A stretch of DNA of 64,000 bases from Bradyrhizobium sp. RD5-C2 (lineage in GTDB: Bacteria > Pseudomonadota > Alphaproteobacteria > Rhizobiales > Xanthobacteraceae), in contig NZ_BOVL01000056.1 in the NCBI RefSeq assembly GCF_019972155.1, positions 1 through 64,000 of the forward strand, in the 5' to 3' direction. Position numbers and translations under genes: made by a program. The notes under the pieces are model-generated. The model was given only the letters and a program-made list of their open reading frames with translations. It had not been told where the DNA came from and did no database searches. Positions 25,481 to 36,712 of this stretch are shown piece after piece (the stretch's first letter is position 1; each line of letters starts with the position of its first letter).

Positions 25481-27715
25481 CTAGCGCAGGACCTCGCTCA
25501 GCACCTCGCCATCGACCTGGTGCGGTGTGGTGCCGAGGAGCCGCATGACTGTCGGCGCCACGTCGATATTGCGCATGCGCCGCACCACGGTGTCCCTTCG
25601 GATGTGCGGCCCCGCGGCGATGAAGGTCGCGCTCATCACTGGAAGCTCGGGATCGTGACCGTGGGCGCCGTAGAAGTTCGGCATCGACAACGCGGTGGTT
25701 GCCGAATTGAACGGCGCATCGCCCTGGCGCGCGACGCCGGGGTTCTGGATGCCGTCGAAATTGTAGCCGGGCGCCATCAGCGCGAACACGTCGCCATAGT
25801 CCTGGCCGACGGTCTTGCTGATGCACTGTCCGGTTCCGGCGTCGCATTGCAGCGGCCGGGTTTCGACGACGGTGAAGATGCGCTGCTCCTTCAGCGAGTA
25901 GTTGAAGCGCGCATTGGGATCGACCGCGTTCTTCACCGCATCGGTGATCCGCGCCACCAGGTTACGGTAGGTCGCCAGATCGACGGTGCCGCCGAGCTCG
26001 CGGTTCTGCAGGTTGACGTAGATGTCGGCGGCCGGCCCGGAGGTGCGGATCCCGACCTTGCTGGTGTCGATGCCCGCGTTGCGCAGGATGTTGGTGAGAT
26101 TGACCGAGGTGTGGAATGGCGCGAAGCCGTGGTCCGACACCACGACGACATTGCTGTCATGGCCCGCCGCATCGGCGATCTGCTTCACCGCTCTGTCTGC
26201 GGTCTGGTAGGCGAAGCGGATGTAGGAGGCGTAGCGCTTGACTTTGGCGGGATCCTGATTGGCGCCAATCGAATTCGGGTCGGTCGGGCTGGTGCCCTGG
26301 CGGGGATCGGTCAGCAGGAACTGGTGCTCGGAGCCGTCGGGCTGCTCGATATAGACCATGACGAGATCGGCGTCCGGATGGGTCTTGATCGCGCGTTCGC
26401 CGATATTGGCCTGGTAGCGCACGAAGGTCTTCACCATGTCCTCGAACATCGTCTCGATCTCGACGTCGAGGAAGGTGGTGAAGCCGGGGCTCAGGCGCTC
26501 CGGGATGCGAAAGTCGGCCTGCGGACGCCAGAAGCCGATGTTGTTGTTGATGTCGTCGACATCGGCGAGGACAGACGTGTTGCGCGGGATGAAGTTGGCG
26601 CCGTAACGGGCGAAGCGCACAGTCGAAAGATCGGGCGACAGCGCCGAGACGAAGTAGGCGGCGCCGACCTTGGCCCCGCTGCCTTCGAAGAAGAACGGCG
26701 CGTTCTCGCCGCCGAACTTGACGTAGGCCGGCCCGGTCGACGGTGCATGGAACGGTCCTGCAGTGATGCCTCTGATAGCATCGAAGAACACCAGCGTGTC
26801 GTAGTTCACCTTGCGGTCATTGGTGGTGTCGATCGCGGCGACGCGGATCGAATATTTGACGTCGAGCGTCCCAGCGTTGGTGCAGGTCGCGGTCGCAGCC
26901 TGAGAGCATGAGAACGTCTCGATCGGCGCCGAGGTCACCAGCACCGGGCTGAACGAGAAGTGGCCGGCGGCCTGCAGCGCCGCGACGATGCCCGGATCGG
27001 TCGTGAAGTCGCTGCGCGACAGCGAGAAGCCTTGGGCGCCGATGCCGCCGAATGCGCCGAACGGCACCGTGAAGTCGGTCACGCGGGTGGGCTGGGCCGG
27101 CTGCACCACGGTCTTGTTGATCGAGATGTCGGCGCCGTCGCCGCCGGGCCACGTCGCGGTGACGACCTTCTTGCCTTGCTGGCGCAGCTGCACCCAGAGC
27201 GGCTGTGCCGTCGGATGCGCCGACGGCCCGAGCGGGCTTTCGCTGTAGCCGCCGATCGGCGCAGCGAAGCCGCTAATGCTGGTGGAGATCGGGCCGACGA
27301 TCGGCTGGAACGTGTTGGACGGGATGTCGTTATGGACCGCCGTCGAACCGGTCGCGATCGCGATATGCGAGACTGCGGTGAGCGATGGCGACGCCGTCAC
27401 GTTCTGCAGCGCCACTGCGCCGCGCCGGCTGAGCCGGGCGAGGCCACCGTCGCGCGGCAGCACGCCTTCCTCGATGAATTTCTGGATGAAATCGGGCTTG
27501 GCACCATCGAGCGAGATCAACACCACGCGCGGCTTGCGGCCGTGATGGCCGCCGTCATGATCTTGATCCTGGTCTTGATCGTGACCGCGGGACTCGCCGA
27601 CGCCGCGATCGCCATTGTCGCCGTCCTGGCCCGCGCGCGCCGGCGTTGCAACACAAGCCAGCGATGCGACGAGCGACATCGCTGACGTCATGGAAACAAA
27701 CGTCTTCAATTTCAT
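25481..27715 (-). CDS. Exported alkaline-phosphatase-superfamily phosphodiesterase
   Basis: A 744-residue protein of the type I phosphodiesterase/nucleotide pyrophosphatase family. A signal peptide (about 1-30, ATPARAG) is followed by a 30-residue Asp/His/Gly-rich linker (HDQDQDQDHDGGHHG), which may bind metal. Metal-site motifs are RVVLISLDGAKPDF, the SPSLTAVSHIAIATG nucleophile region, VVVSDHGFAPFH and GAHGHDPELPVM. Expected role is release of phosphate or sulfate from esters in the periplasm. The start at 27715 is chosen for its signal peptide. Three hundred residues in the middle (about 170-440) are a poorly matched insert. Stands alone. Confidence 0.88.
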   Translation of the reverse strand: MKLKTFVSMTSAMSLVASLACVATPARAGQDGDNGDRGVGESRGHDQDQDQDHDGGHHGRKPRVVLISLDGAKPDFIQKFIEEGVLPRDGGLARLSRRGAVALQNVTASPSLTAVSHIAIATGSTAVHNDIPSNTFQPIVGPISTSISGFAAPIGGYSESPLGPSAHPTAQPLWVQLRQQGKKVVTATWPGGDGADISINKTVVQPAQPTRVTDFTVPFGAFGGIGAQGFSLSRSDFTTDPGIVAALQAAGHFSFSPVLVTSAPIETFSCSQAATATCTNAGTLDVKYSIRVAAIDTTNDRKVNYDTLVFFDAIRGITAGPFHAPSTGPAYVKFGGENAPFFFEGSGAKVGAAYFVSALSPDLSTVRFARYGANFIPRNTSVLADVDDINNNIGFWRPQADFRIPERLSPGFTTFLDVEIETMFEDMVKTFVRYQANIGERAIKTHPDADLVMVYIEQPDGSEHQFLLTDPRQGTSPTDPNSIGANQDPAKVKRYASYIRFAYQTADRAVKQIADAAGHDSNVVVVSDHGFAPFHTSVNLTNILRNAGIDTSKVGIRTSGPAADIYVNLQNRELGGTVDLATYRNLVARITDAVKNAVDPNARFNYSLKEQRIFTVVETRPLQCDAGTGQCISKTVGQDYGDVFALMAPGYNFDGIQNPGVARQGDAPFNSATTALSMPNFYGAHGHDPELPVMSATFIAAGPHIRRDTVVRRMRNIDVAPTVMRLLGTTPHQVDGEVLSEVLR

Positions 27716-27989
27716 GAGAATGCCCCAACTTCGCTGACGCGAATGCACAAACGGAAACCGTTCAGCAATATTCCGGGCTTGGCTGACGCGCATGTGACGC
27801 GTGCGCGACGACGCAACGACAGCATGTCGTCGCGTTACAACTGGCGTTTCGCATTGCTTCACGCGAAGAACGCGCGTGAACACAACGCGCTAGCGCCGTG
27901 CTATCGATTCAATTTCGCGCCGATGTAACGGTTGAATGACGGCGTGTGTTCACGGAGCTTGCGCGTTTTGCGCGAACGGGTCGTGAGCG

Positions 27990-28481
27990 CTACGCTGTCT
28001 TCTCCGCCGGTGCCTTGCGCTTCGTCCGCTTGATGGTGCCGGAGAAGCTGAACAGCGGCCGCTCGGCCGATGTCAGCATGCCGCGCACGAAGATCAGCGA
28101 TCCGCCGGCGCGGGTGACCTCGCCGGTGCATTCGATCAGGTCACCCTCGCGGGCCGCATCGAGGAATTCCGAGGCGAACGAGACCGTGACCCCGGGGCCC
28201 TGGAGCACCGGGGAGGCGAGCGCGAACAGGCAGTAGTCCGCGAAGGTCATGAGGCAGCCGCCATGGACGTTGCCGGAGCCGTTGAGGTGCTTCGGACCGA
28301 CCCGGAACGCGCAGGCGATGCGGCCGTTCTCGTCCATGCGGTGGTAGAAGGGGCCGGTATGAGTCTCGAAACTGTCCCGGGTCCAGGTTCGCCAGCCGGC
28401 GAATTCGCCCTCGGTTTCGACGTGCAGGTCGGGGCGGCGGTTGAACGCCGTAGAGAGTGCGGTCTTGGCGAGCTCGTTCAC
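27990..28481 (-). CDS. Hotdog-fold thioesterase (PaaI-like)
   Basis: A 163-residue single hotdog-domain protein. The active-site region is GSGNVHGGCLMTFADYCLFALA, the usual HGG(x)..D/E pattern of PaaI-type acyl-CoA thioesterases. C-terminal Lys/Arg-rich tail. Cytoplasmic. It is divergent from purL, 185 bases apart; substrate unknown. Confidence 0.85.
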   Translation of the reverse strand: MNELAKTALSTAFNRRPDLHVETEGEFAGWRTWTRDSFETHTGPFYHRMDENGRIACAFRVGPKHLNGSGNVHGGCLMTFADYCLFALASPVLQGPGVTVSFASEFLDAAREGDLIECTGEVTRAGGSLIFVRGMLTSAERPLFSFSGTIKRTKRKAPAEKTA

Positions 28482-28666
28482 GAAATCTGGCCTTCAATTA
28501 TCGGGTTCGGGACCTTAAATCCGATCCATCCCCATTGTGCAAATCCCAGGCACAGATCCAGCTGCAAATCCCGGGCCGCGTCCAACCGCCGCAAAGCTCT
28601 GGACAGGCCGGAAATGGGCCGTAAAAGGCCTTTTCGCCCCCGTTCGATCTACCTATTAAGGGTCCC

Positions 28667-30898
<2,232 letters not shown>

Positions 30899-31008
30899 TC
30901 CGGATGGATCAGGCGCTGCAACGCCGAGCGAACAAGGTCTCAATCGCGCGATGAACCCGTCATCGCGCTATTGTCTTGTGGCGAGGCGCGATCCCTTCGG
31001 ATCAAGCG

Positions 31009-31269
31009 CTAGGTTGCGCCGCGGATCGCGCGCCAGGCAAAGATGATGATCACTGCGCCGATGAAGCCGGCGACGAGATAGCCGATCCATCCTCCGCCGA
31101 GCGATACGCCGAGCAGACCCAACAGCCAGTTCGCCAGCGCGGCGCCGACGATGCCGAGGATGATATTCATGAAGATGCCGGTTCCGGTCTTCATGAACAT
31201 CTCGGCGAGCCAGCCGGCCAATCCACCGACGATGATTGCGGCGATCCATCCAACTTGAGGGTCGTTCAT
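31009..31269 (-). CDS. GlsB/YeaQ/YmgE family small membrane protein
   Basis: An 86-residue protein with three membrane segments, each rich in Gly (IAAIIVGGLAGWLAEM, NIILGIVGAALANWLL, WIGYLVAGFIGAVIIIFAW), the transglycosylase-associated-protein family often linked to stress. AAGGAG lies upstream of ATG 31269. Convergent with purL. Function not established. Confidence 0.88.
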   Translation of the reverse strand: MNDPQVGWIAAIIVGGLAGWLAEMFMKTGTGIFMNIILGIVGAALANWLLGLLGVSLGGGWIGYLVAGFIGAVIIIFAWRAIRGAT

Positions 31270-31452
31270 CCCAGGACTCTCCTTGAGGTCAGCAGTGCGG
31301 CCAGCATAACCGAGAATCACATGGCCACATGTGACCAATGGCAGGTTGTGCGCAACTTGTTGGCGACGGGCTCAAGCCTGTCGCCCATGGCGCTGCCGGC
31401 GTTCGGCCGCCGTGATCAGGATGCGGGGGCGGCGCGGGGCGAGATCGCTGCA

Positions 31453-31526
31453 TAGAGCATGATCCGGAAAAGTGGAGGCCGGTTTTCCCGCGACAAACGC
31501 GAAGCGTTTGCGCAGAGATCATGCTC
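31453..31526. repeat. Palindromic repeat family A, copy 3 (long form)
   Basis: TAGAGCATGATC (31453-31464) and GATCATGCTC (31515-31524) bracket a body with an inner palindrome CAAACGC-GAA-GCGTTTG (31495-31511) not present in copies 1 and 2. Lies between two minus-strand genes; the rest of 31339-31571 holds nothing else. Confidence 0.8.
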
Positions 31527-31571
31527 AGAAAAGGAGGGAGGTTATGATGCGATTGCGCATCATAACCGAAA

Positions 31572-32756
31572 TTACAGCACGTATTTGGCGCCCGGAATCT
31601 TGCGCAGCACGGCGGTCGCGGCCCAGCTCAGCGCAACAGTGGCGAAGAACGCGATCGCGGCCTTGGCGATCGCCGGCAACTCCATGTCGAACAGCCAGTA
31701 TTGCAGCCACAGCACGATCGGATAGTGCACCAGGAACATGCCGTAGGCGTCGCCCTGCATGCGGTCGAGCAGCGTCGGTCCCGGCGCCTTCGATTGCAGG
31801 AAGTAGGCCAGGATCGCGAACAGGATCGAGGCGCTGAACAGCACGTAGAAGGTGCCGTAGAACGCGAGATACCAGCCCGGTAGCGGATCGGGGTTACCGA
31901 TGATCCCGCGCTTGATGTAGATCATCACCCACATCAAGCAGTAGGGGATCAGCGTGATCCCGGTCCAGAACCAGCGCCGCTCGGTCAGCCGTCCATGCGC
32001 GCTGAGCAGGCCACCCTCGAGATTCGCCGCCCCGATCCCCGCACCGATGAAGAAATAGGACGCATACAGCAGCACCCGGCTCGCCTGCACCGAGAACGGT
32101 CCAAGCTCGAACCAGTAGTTCTGGCCGTAATGCACCAGCATCGGCAAATAGGCGGCGGCACTGACGACGACGAGGAACAGCCAGAACTTCGAGGGACGCT
32201 CAAATCCCTTGATCGACAGGCGGTTGATCGGTTCGAGCAGGCGCGACGACACCCGGTACAGCACGCTCGCCGTCAGGTCGAAGGTCATCAGGACCCAGAC
32301 GAACCAGATCGGGCCGCTCGGCCAGGGCCCGAAAATCATGGTCTTCCGCCAGAACTCGGAGAAGGTCAGGTCCGGCGTCGCACGCAGCGCGATCGCGTAA
32401 TAGGCGATCGGAATCACCGTGAACGCACAGATCACAAACGGCAGGCCGAGCCGCAGCAGCCGGTCGCGCAGGAAGATCAGCCACGGCTTGTGGCCGAGCC
32501 CGGGCCAGACGAACAACCCGGACAGGAAGAAGAACATCGCCATGAAGAAGCTGTCGGTGGCGAGCACGACGCAGTCGAAGCCGATCCACGATGTCGGGTC
32601 GGTGTGGCCGAAATGGGTGTAGGGGATCACCGCATGATGCAGCAGCACGACCAGCGTCAGGAAGGTGCGCGCACGGTCGAGGGCGACATTGCGCTTGTGG
32701 AGCTTCGGTGCTGCCTGAACGTCGACGGCCGGAGCCGCGTGAGCAATCGATTTCAT
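31572..32756 (-). CDS. Acyltransferase family 3 membrane protein
   Basis: A 394-residue inner-membrane protein with about ten membrane segments. The acyltransferase-3 signature is present: [25 protein letters not shown] with the catalytic-type His pair, [15 protein letters not shown] and a C-terminal [15 protein letters not shown]. Members O-acetylate sugars or other surface molecules. The start at 32756 is preceded by GGGGG; a Met 32 codons upstream lacks a ribosome site. Substrate unknown. Confidence 0.87.
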   Translation of the reverse strand: MKSIAHAAPAVDVQAAPKLHKRNVALDRARTFLTLVVLLHHAVIPYTHFGHTDPTSWIGFDCVVLATDSFFMAMFFFLSGLFVWPGLGHKPWLIFLRDRLLRLGLPFVICAFTVIPIAYYAIALRATPDLTFSEFWRKTMIFGPWPSGPIWFVWVLMTFDLTASVLYRVSSRLLEPINRLSIKGFERPSKFWLFLVVVSAAAYLPMLVHYGQNYWFELGPFSVQASRVLLYASYFFIGAGIGAANLEGGLLSAHGRLTERRWFWTGITLIPYCLMWVMIYIKRGIIGNPDPLPGWYLAFYGTFYVLFSASILFAILAYFLQSKAPGPTLLDRMQGDAYGMFLVHYPIVLWLQYWLFDMELPAIAKAAIAFFATVALSWAATAVLRKIPGAKYVL

Positions 32757-32942
32757 GGTGCCCCCAGCCGGGTCTGCAGCCGGATGTTGCAATCGGGAAC
32801 CCGATTCAGCAAGGCCCAATCGTCCCGATTCCGTGGTGTCGAGGTCGGTCATTTCAGTGGATCTGTTTCGTTCTGGAACCGGGGTCGGTGGCGGGCGTTG
32901 TCGGGCGGACGCGTACGGCGCGCGCGGTTTGTGGAGCAAGCA

Positions 32943-33116
32943 ATGACACTGCTGAAATGGGCGTTGGTCTTCCTCGTCGTCTCGATCATCGCGGGCCTGC
33001 TCGGCTTCACCGGCATTTCCGCTGCCTCCGCCGACATCGCGCGCTTCCTGTTCTACGTGTTCGTCGTGATCTTCCTGGTGCTGCTGATCCTTGGGCTCAC
33101 GATCTTCAGGGTCTAG
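32943..33116 (+). CDS. DUF1328 small membrane protein
   Basis: A 57-residue protein with two hydrophobic segments ([22 protein letters not shown] and [22 protein letters not shown]) and the [10 protein letters not shown] linker typical of the DUF1328 (YtjA) family. GGAG lies upstream of ATG 32943. No function is assigned to the family. Divergent from the acyltransferase gene. Confidence 0.9.
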   Translation: MTLLKWALVFLVVSIIAGLLGFTGISAASADIARFLFYVFVVIFLVLLILGLTIFRV

Positions 33117-33145
33117 CGGCGATCCGGCCGAACACTCTCGTCGTC

Positions 33146-33221
33146 ATGCCCGGGCTTCGCCCGGGCATTTCCGTCTTCGGGCTGATCAGCACGCAACAAA
33201 GCGCCGGGCGAGGCCCGGCGC
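33146..33221. repeat. Two adjacent GC hairpins between convergent genes
   Basis: ATGCCCGGGC-TTC-GCCCGGGCAT (33146-33168) and GCGCCGGGC-GAG-GCCCGGCGC (33201-33221) are two perfect stems with three-base loops. They may act as terminators for the DUF1328 gene and the convergent DUF427 gene. The first belongs to the common REP-like class with CGTC before the stem. Confidence 0.7.
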
Positions 33222-33240
33222 GTGCGGCAGGCGCGATGGT

Positions 33241-33600
33241 CTAGGCGACTTCCTCGATTTTCACCTTGTCCGGATAGAAGGCGAGGTGGCCGGCGATCTC
33301 GGTCATGGCCGGAAAGGGCGCCTCATAGGTCCAGATCGCATTGTCCAGCGTCTTGCCGTTGGCCTTGATGCTGAAGTAGTTCGCATCCCCCTTATAGGGG
33401 CAATGCGTGGTCCGCTCGGTGCGGGTCAACAGCTCCATGTTGGCGTCCTGCCGGGGGACGTATTGCACGGCCGGATAGCTCGCTTCCTTCAAGGTCAGCG
33501 CATGGGTGGTCTCGGCGATGACGACGCCGTCGGCGGTGACGCGGACACGCTTGGCATTCGGCGTGATCGTGATCGGATGGTCGGGGCCGGGGAGCTTCAT
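33241..33600 (-). CDS. DUF427 protein
   Basis: A 119-residue single-domain protein of the DUF427 family, recognised from RVRVTADGVVIAETTHALTLKEASYP and TTHCPYKGDANYFSIKANG. The mainly beta domain fills the chain. Cytoplasmic; function not known. GAAGAGG lies 11 bases before ATG 33600. Confidence 0.88.
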   Translation of the reverse strand: MKLPGPDHPITITPNAKRVRVTADGVVIAETTHALTLKEASYPAVQYVPRQDANMELLTRTERTTHCPYKGDANYFSIKANGKTLDNAIWTYEAPFPAMTEIAGHLAFYPDKVKIEEVA

Positions 33601-33810
33601 GATTCCGCGCCTCTTCTGGTCATTTCGGCGTGATGGCTTGTGACCGATTGATGCAGGTTTAAATCGCTGGGAATGGGAATATAGTGTGCCCCGGAATGAC
33701 CTAGAAGACCTCAGGCGCCAGGTTTTATCTTGGGTTTTGCCTTGAGGTTTGTCTTGGTTTTCCTGGCCGAATCGGCCCTGATTCGAATGACCTGACGGAG
33801 GTGGACTGGG

Positions 33811-34047
33811 ATGCCGATGGACGCCCGTGATATCGAATCGATGATCAAGGCAGCGATCCCTGATGCCGAGGTGACGATCCGTGATCTGGCCGGCGACGGC
33901 GACCACTACGCGGCCACTGTCGTTTCCGAGTCATTCCGCGGCAAGTCCCGCGTTCAGCAGCACCAGATCGTCTACCAGTCGCTGAAGGGCCAGATGGGCG
34001 GCGTGCTTCACGCGCTGGCCTTGCAGACCGGCGTGCCGGAAGGCTAG
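33811..34047 (+). CDS. BolA-family protein
   Basis: A 78-residue BolA-like protein with the helix-loop core MDARDIESMIKAAIPDAEVTIRDL and the family motif RVQQHQIVYQSLKG (the conserved His). BolA proteins partner with CGFS glutaredoxins to carry or sense iron-sulfur clusters; the matching glutaredoxin is at 38259-38591. In many alphaproteobacteria the two are neighbours, but here five genes lie between. GACGGAGGT precedes the start. Confidence 0.92.
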   Translation: MPMDARDIESMIKAAIPDAEVTIRDLAGDGDHYAATVVSESFRGKSRVQQHQIVYQSLKGQMGGVLHALALQTGVPEG

Positions 34048-34077
34048 GCCCCGGCCAGCGGGCGGGGGCCCCAAGCG

Positions 34078-35259
34078 ATGGCAGATAATCCGCGCGGCGC
34101 GATGTTTCGCGTCATCGTGCCGAATCAGCACAGCCGCGTCACCAATGCCGAGCTGTTCTTCGACCTCGTCTTCGTCTTCGCCGTCACGCAGCTGTCGCAT
34201 ACGCTGCTGCACCACTTCACCCCGCTGGGCGCGGTGCAGGTCACGGTGCTGTTCCTCGCGGTGTGGTGGGTGTGGGTCTACACCACCTGGGTCACCAACT
34301 GGCTCAATCCCGACCTGACGCCGGTCCGCCTGCTGCTGTTCGTCCTGATGCTGGGCGGGCTGCTGCTGTCGACCTCGATCCCGTCCGCCTTCGACGGACG
34401 CGGGCTGTGGTTTGCCGGGACCTACGCAGCGATGCAGGTTGGCCGCACCGCGTTCTGGCTGCTGGCGACGCCGCGGCGGCGAACGGCAGTCCGCCACAAC
34501 GCAATCCGCATCCTGACCTGGCTGTCCTGCTCCGCCGTGCTCTGGATTCTCGGCGGCTTCGCCGAGCACGAGACGCGGATGTGGCTGTGGATCGCGGCGC
34601 TGGTCATCGAGTACGTCGCGCCGGCTCTGCGGTTCTGGACCCCCAGGCTCGGCTTCTCCTCGATGGAAGCCTGGTCGGTCGAGGGTGGCCACATGGCCGA
34701 GCGCTGCGCAGGGTTCATCATCATTGCGCTCGGCGAGGCGATCGTGGTCGACGGCGCGACCTTTGCCGAGCTGACCTGGACGCCGGAGAATGTCGCCGCA
34801 TTCATCTCGGCGCTGGTCGGCAGCATCGCGATGTGGTGGATCTATTTCCACAAGGGCGCCGAGGCCGGCGCGGACATGATCTCCAAGTCCGAGGAATCCG
34901 GCCGCGTGGCGCGGATCGCCTACACTTATCTGCACATGCCGATCGTCGGCGGCATCATCCTGACCGCGGTTGCCGACGAGCTGGTGCTGAAGCATCCCGG
35001 CGGCCATTCCGACCTGAAGACGATCGTGAGCTCGGTCGGCGGCGCCGCGCTGTTCCTGGTCGGGACCATCCTGTTCAAATACGTCATTCGCAATTTCCTG
35101 CAGCTCTCGCACGGCGTCGGCATCGTGGCGCTGGCGATCACGGCCTATTTCGCTCGCGAGATGTCACCGCTGGTGCTTTCGATCGTCACCACCGCGATCA
35201 TGATCGTGGTCGCGGCGTGGGAATCGATCTCGCTGCGGTCGAGCGGGGAGGAGGAATAG
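34078..35259 (+). CDS. LtrA-family (low temperature requirement A) membrane protein
   Basis: A 393-residue inner-membrane protein with about ten membrane helices. The N-terminal ELFFDLVFVFAVTQLSHTLLHH is the hallmark of the LtrA family, followed by WWVWVYTTWVTNWLNP. The family was named from a Listeria cold-growth gene; the biochemical role is not known. It starts 30 bases after the bolA stop, so the two may be co-transcribed. Confidence 0.88.
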   Translation: MADNPRGAMFRVIVPNQHSRVTNAELFFDLVFVFAVTQLSHTLLHHFTPLGAVQVTVLFLAVWWVWVYTTWVTNWLNPDLTPVRLLLFVLMLGGLLLSTSIPSAFDGRGLWFAGTYAAMQVGRTAFWLLATPRRRTAVRHNAIRILTWLSCSAVLWILGGFAEHETRMWLWIAALVIEYVAPALRFWTPRLGFSSMEAWSVEGGHMAERCAGFIIIALGEAIVVDGATFAELTWTPENVAAFISALVGSIAMWWIYFHKGAEAGADMISKSEESGRVARIAYTYLHMPIVGGIILTAVADELVLKHPGGHSDLKTIVSSVGGAALFLVGTILFKYVIRNFLQLSHGVGIVALAITAYFAREMSPLVLSIVTTAIMIVVAAWESISLRSSGEEE

Positions 35260-35268
35260 CGCGGAGGG

Positions 35269-35664
35269 TTACCTGCGACCGGCCGTGGCCACGCGGTGCT
35301 GCCAATAAACGAACAGCGGCGCGCCGATCACCTCCAGCGCGGTGAAGCCCACGAAGGGCAGCGGCGGGAGGCCGACCATCACGATCGACAGCAGCCTGCC
35401 GATGCCGCCGAGGAAGATGCCGCCCCAGATCACACGGAACAGCACGCTCTCGCTTTCGATGCGCGGCACCAGCCAGAGCAAAGCGAGGCCGAGACCGAGC
35501 CAGACCCCGCCGAAGAAGCGCAGATTGCTGTCGAGCACCGGCAGCGCGGGAACGCCCGACGAGGCGTACAGCGGATCGCTCACGCCGAGCATCGTGATGA
35601 GGCCGGTCAGGATCGGGACGAGGGCGAGCAGGGCCGTCGCGATCTGTAGCGCACGCCGGCCCAT
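35269..35664 (-). CDS. DUF4345 small membrane protein
   Basis: A 131-residue protein with four membrane segments, beginning with IATALLALVPILTGLITMLG and containing SNLRFFGGVWLGLGLALLWLVPRIE, typical of DUF4345. Function unknown. It lies 26 bases downstream of egtD on the same strand and may be transcribed with it. Confidence 0.8.
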   Translation of the reverse strand: MGRRALQIATALLALVPILTGLITMLGVSDPLYASSGVPALPVLDSNLRFFGGVWLGLGLALLWLVPRIESESVLFRVIWGGIFLGGIGRLLSIVMVGLPPLPFVGFTALEVIGAPLFVYWQHRVATAGRR

Positions 35665-35690
35665 GTCACGTTCCCTTGGCTGCCGGGATG

Positions 35691-36659
35691 CTAGTCTGCG
35701 ACCAGCGCGTGCACCGAGAACATCGTGTTGGCGTCGGTCCAGCTGTCGCGCACCGTCCAGCCCGCGCTGCGGGCGAGCGCGGTGAACCGCTCGAGGCTGT
35801 ACTTGTAGCTGTTCTCGGTGTGGATGCTCTCGCCCGGACGGAACGCGAAGGTGTTGCCGAGGATGCGCACGGTCTGCGCCTTGCGGCTGATCAGGTGCAT
35901 CTCGATGCGGTGGCGGTCGCGGTTGTAGATCGAGCGGTGCGTGAATCCCGACAGGTCGAAATTGCCGCCGAGCTCGCGGTTGATACGCACCAGCACATTG
36001 AGGTTGAAGCGCGCGGTGACGCCGGCTGCGTCGTTATAGGCGTCGTACAGCACCCGCTCGTCCTTCTCGAGGTCGACGCCGATGATCATCTGCGCCCCGT
36101 GGCCGAGGATCTTGCGCGCGCTGCGCAGGAAGGCCAGGGCCTCGCTCGGCTCGAAATTGCCGAGTGTCGAGCCCGGGAAGAAGCCGACCTTCGGCATCGC
36201 GGCGACGGCCTCGGGCAGCGCGAACGGCGTGGTGAAATCGGCTGCGACCGGATAGATGCCAAGACCCGGGAAATCCCGGCGCAACCCGTCGGCCTGGGCT
36301 TTCAGGAAATCGCCGGAGATATCGACCGGCACGTAGGCTGCGAATTCGCTGGTCTCGAGCAGGAGGCGCACCTTGGTGGTCGCGCCGGCGCCGAACTCGA
36401 CCAGCGCCGCGCCGTTCGGAATGATTGCGGCGATCTCGCTGCCGCGGTCGCGCAGGATGCCAAGCTCAGTGCGCGTCGGATAATATTCCGGCAGCACCGT
36501 GATCTGCTCGAACAGCTCCGAGCCGGTGGCGTCGTAGAAATATTTCGGCGACAGCCGTTTCGGGTGACGGGCGAGGTCGCCGATCACATCGCCGGCAAAC
36601 GCCGAGGTCGCTTCGTCGAACGGATACGCTTTGGCCAAAGCGGCGGCACGCACATTCAT
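35691..36659 (-). CDS. egtD: L-histidine N-alpha-methyltransferase (ergothioneine synthesis)
   Basis: A 322-residue SAM-dependent methyltransferase of the EgtD family, which makes hercynine from histidine. Seen: RLSPKYFYDATGSELFEQIT, LPEYYPTRTELGIL, LVEFGAGATTKVR (SAM site), and the substrate-binding YNDAAGVTARFNLN, HRSIYN and IHTENSYKYS segments. GGGAGAG precedes ATG 36659. It lies 54 bases after egtB on the same strand. Confidence 0.93.
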   Translation of the reverse strand: MNVRAAALAKAYPFDEATSAFAGDVIGDLARHPKRLSPKYFYDATGSELFEQITVLPEYYPTRTELGILRDRGSEIAAIIPNGAALVEFGAGATTKVRLLLETSEFAAYVPVDISGDFLKAQADGLRRDFPGLGIYPVAADFTTPFALPEAVAAMPKVGFFPGSTLGNFEPSEALAFLRSARKILGHGAQMIIGVDLEKDERVLYDAYNDAAGVTARFNLNVLVRINRELGGNFDLSGFTHRSIYNRDRHRIEMHLISRKAQTVRILGNTFAFRPGESIHTENSYKYSLERFTALARSAGWTVRDSWTDANTMFSVHALVAD

Positions 36660-36712
36660 GATACTCTCCCGAACGCGCTTACCGACGCGTCATCGATGTC
36701 GACAGGACTCAA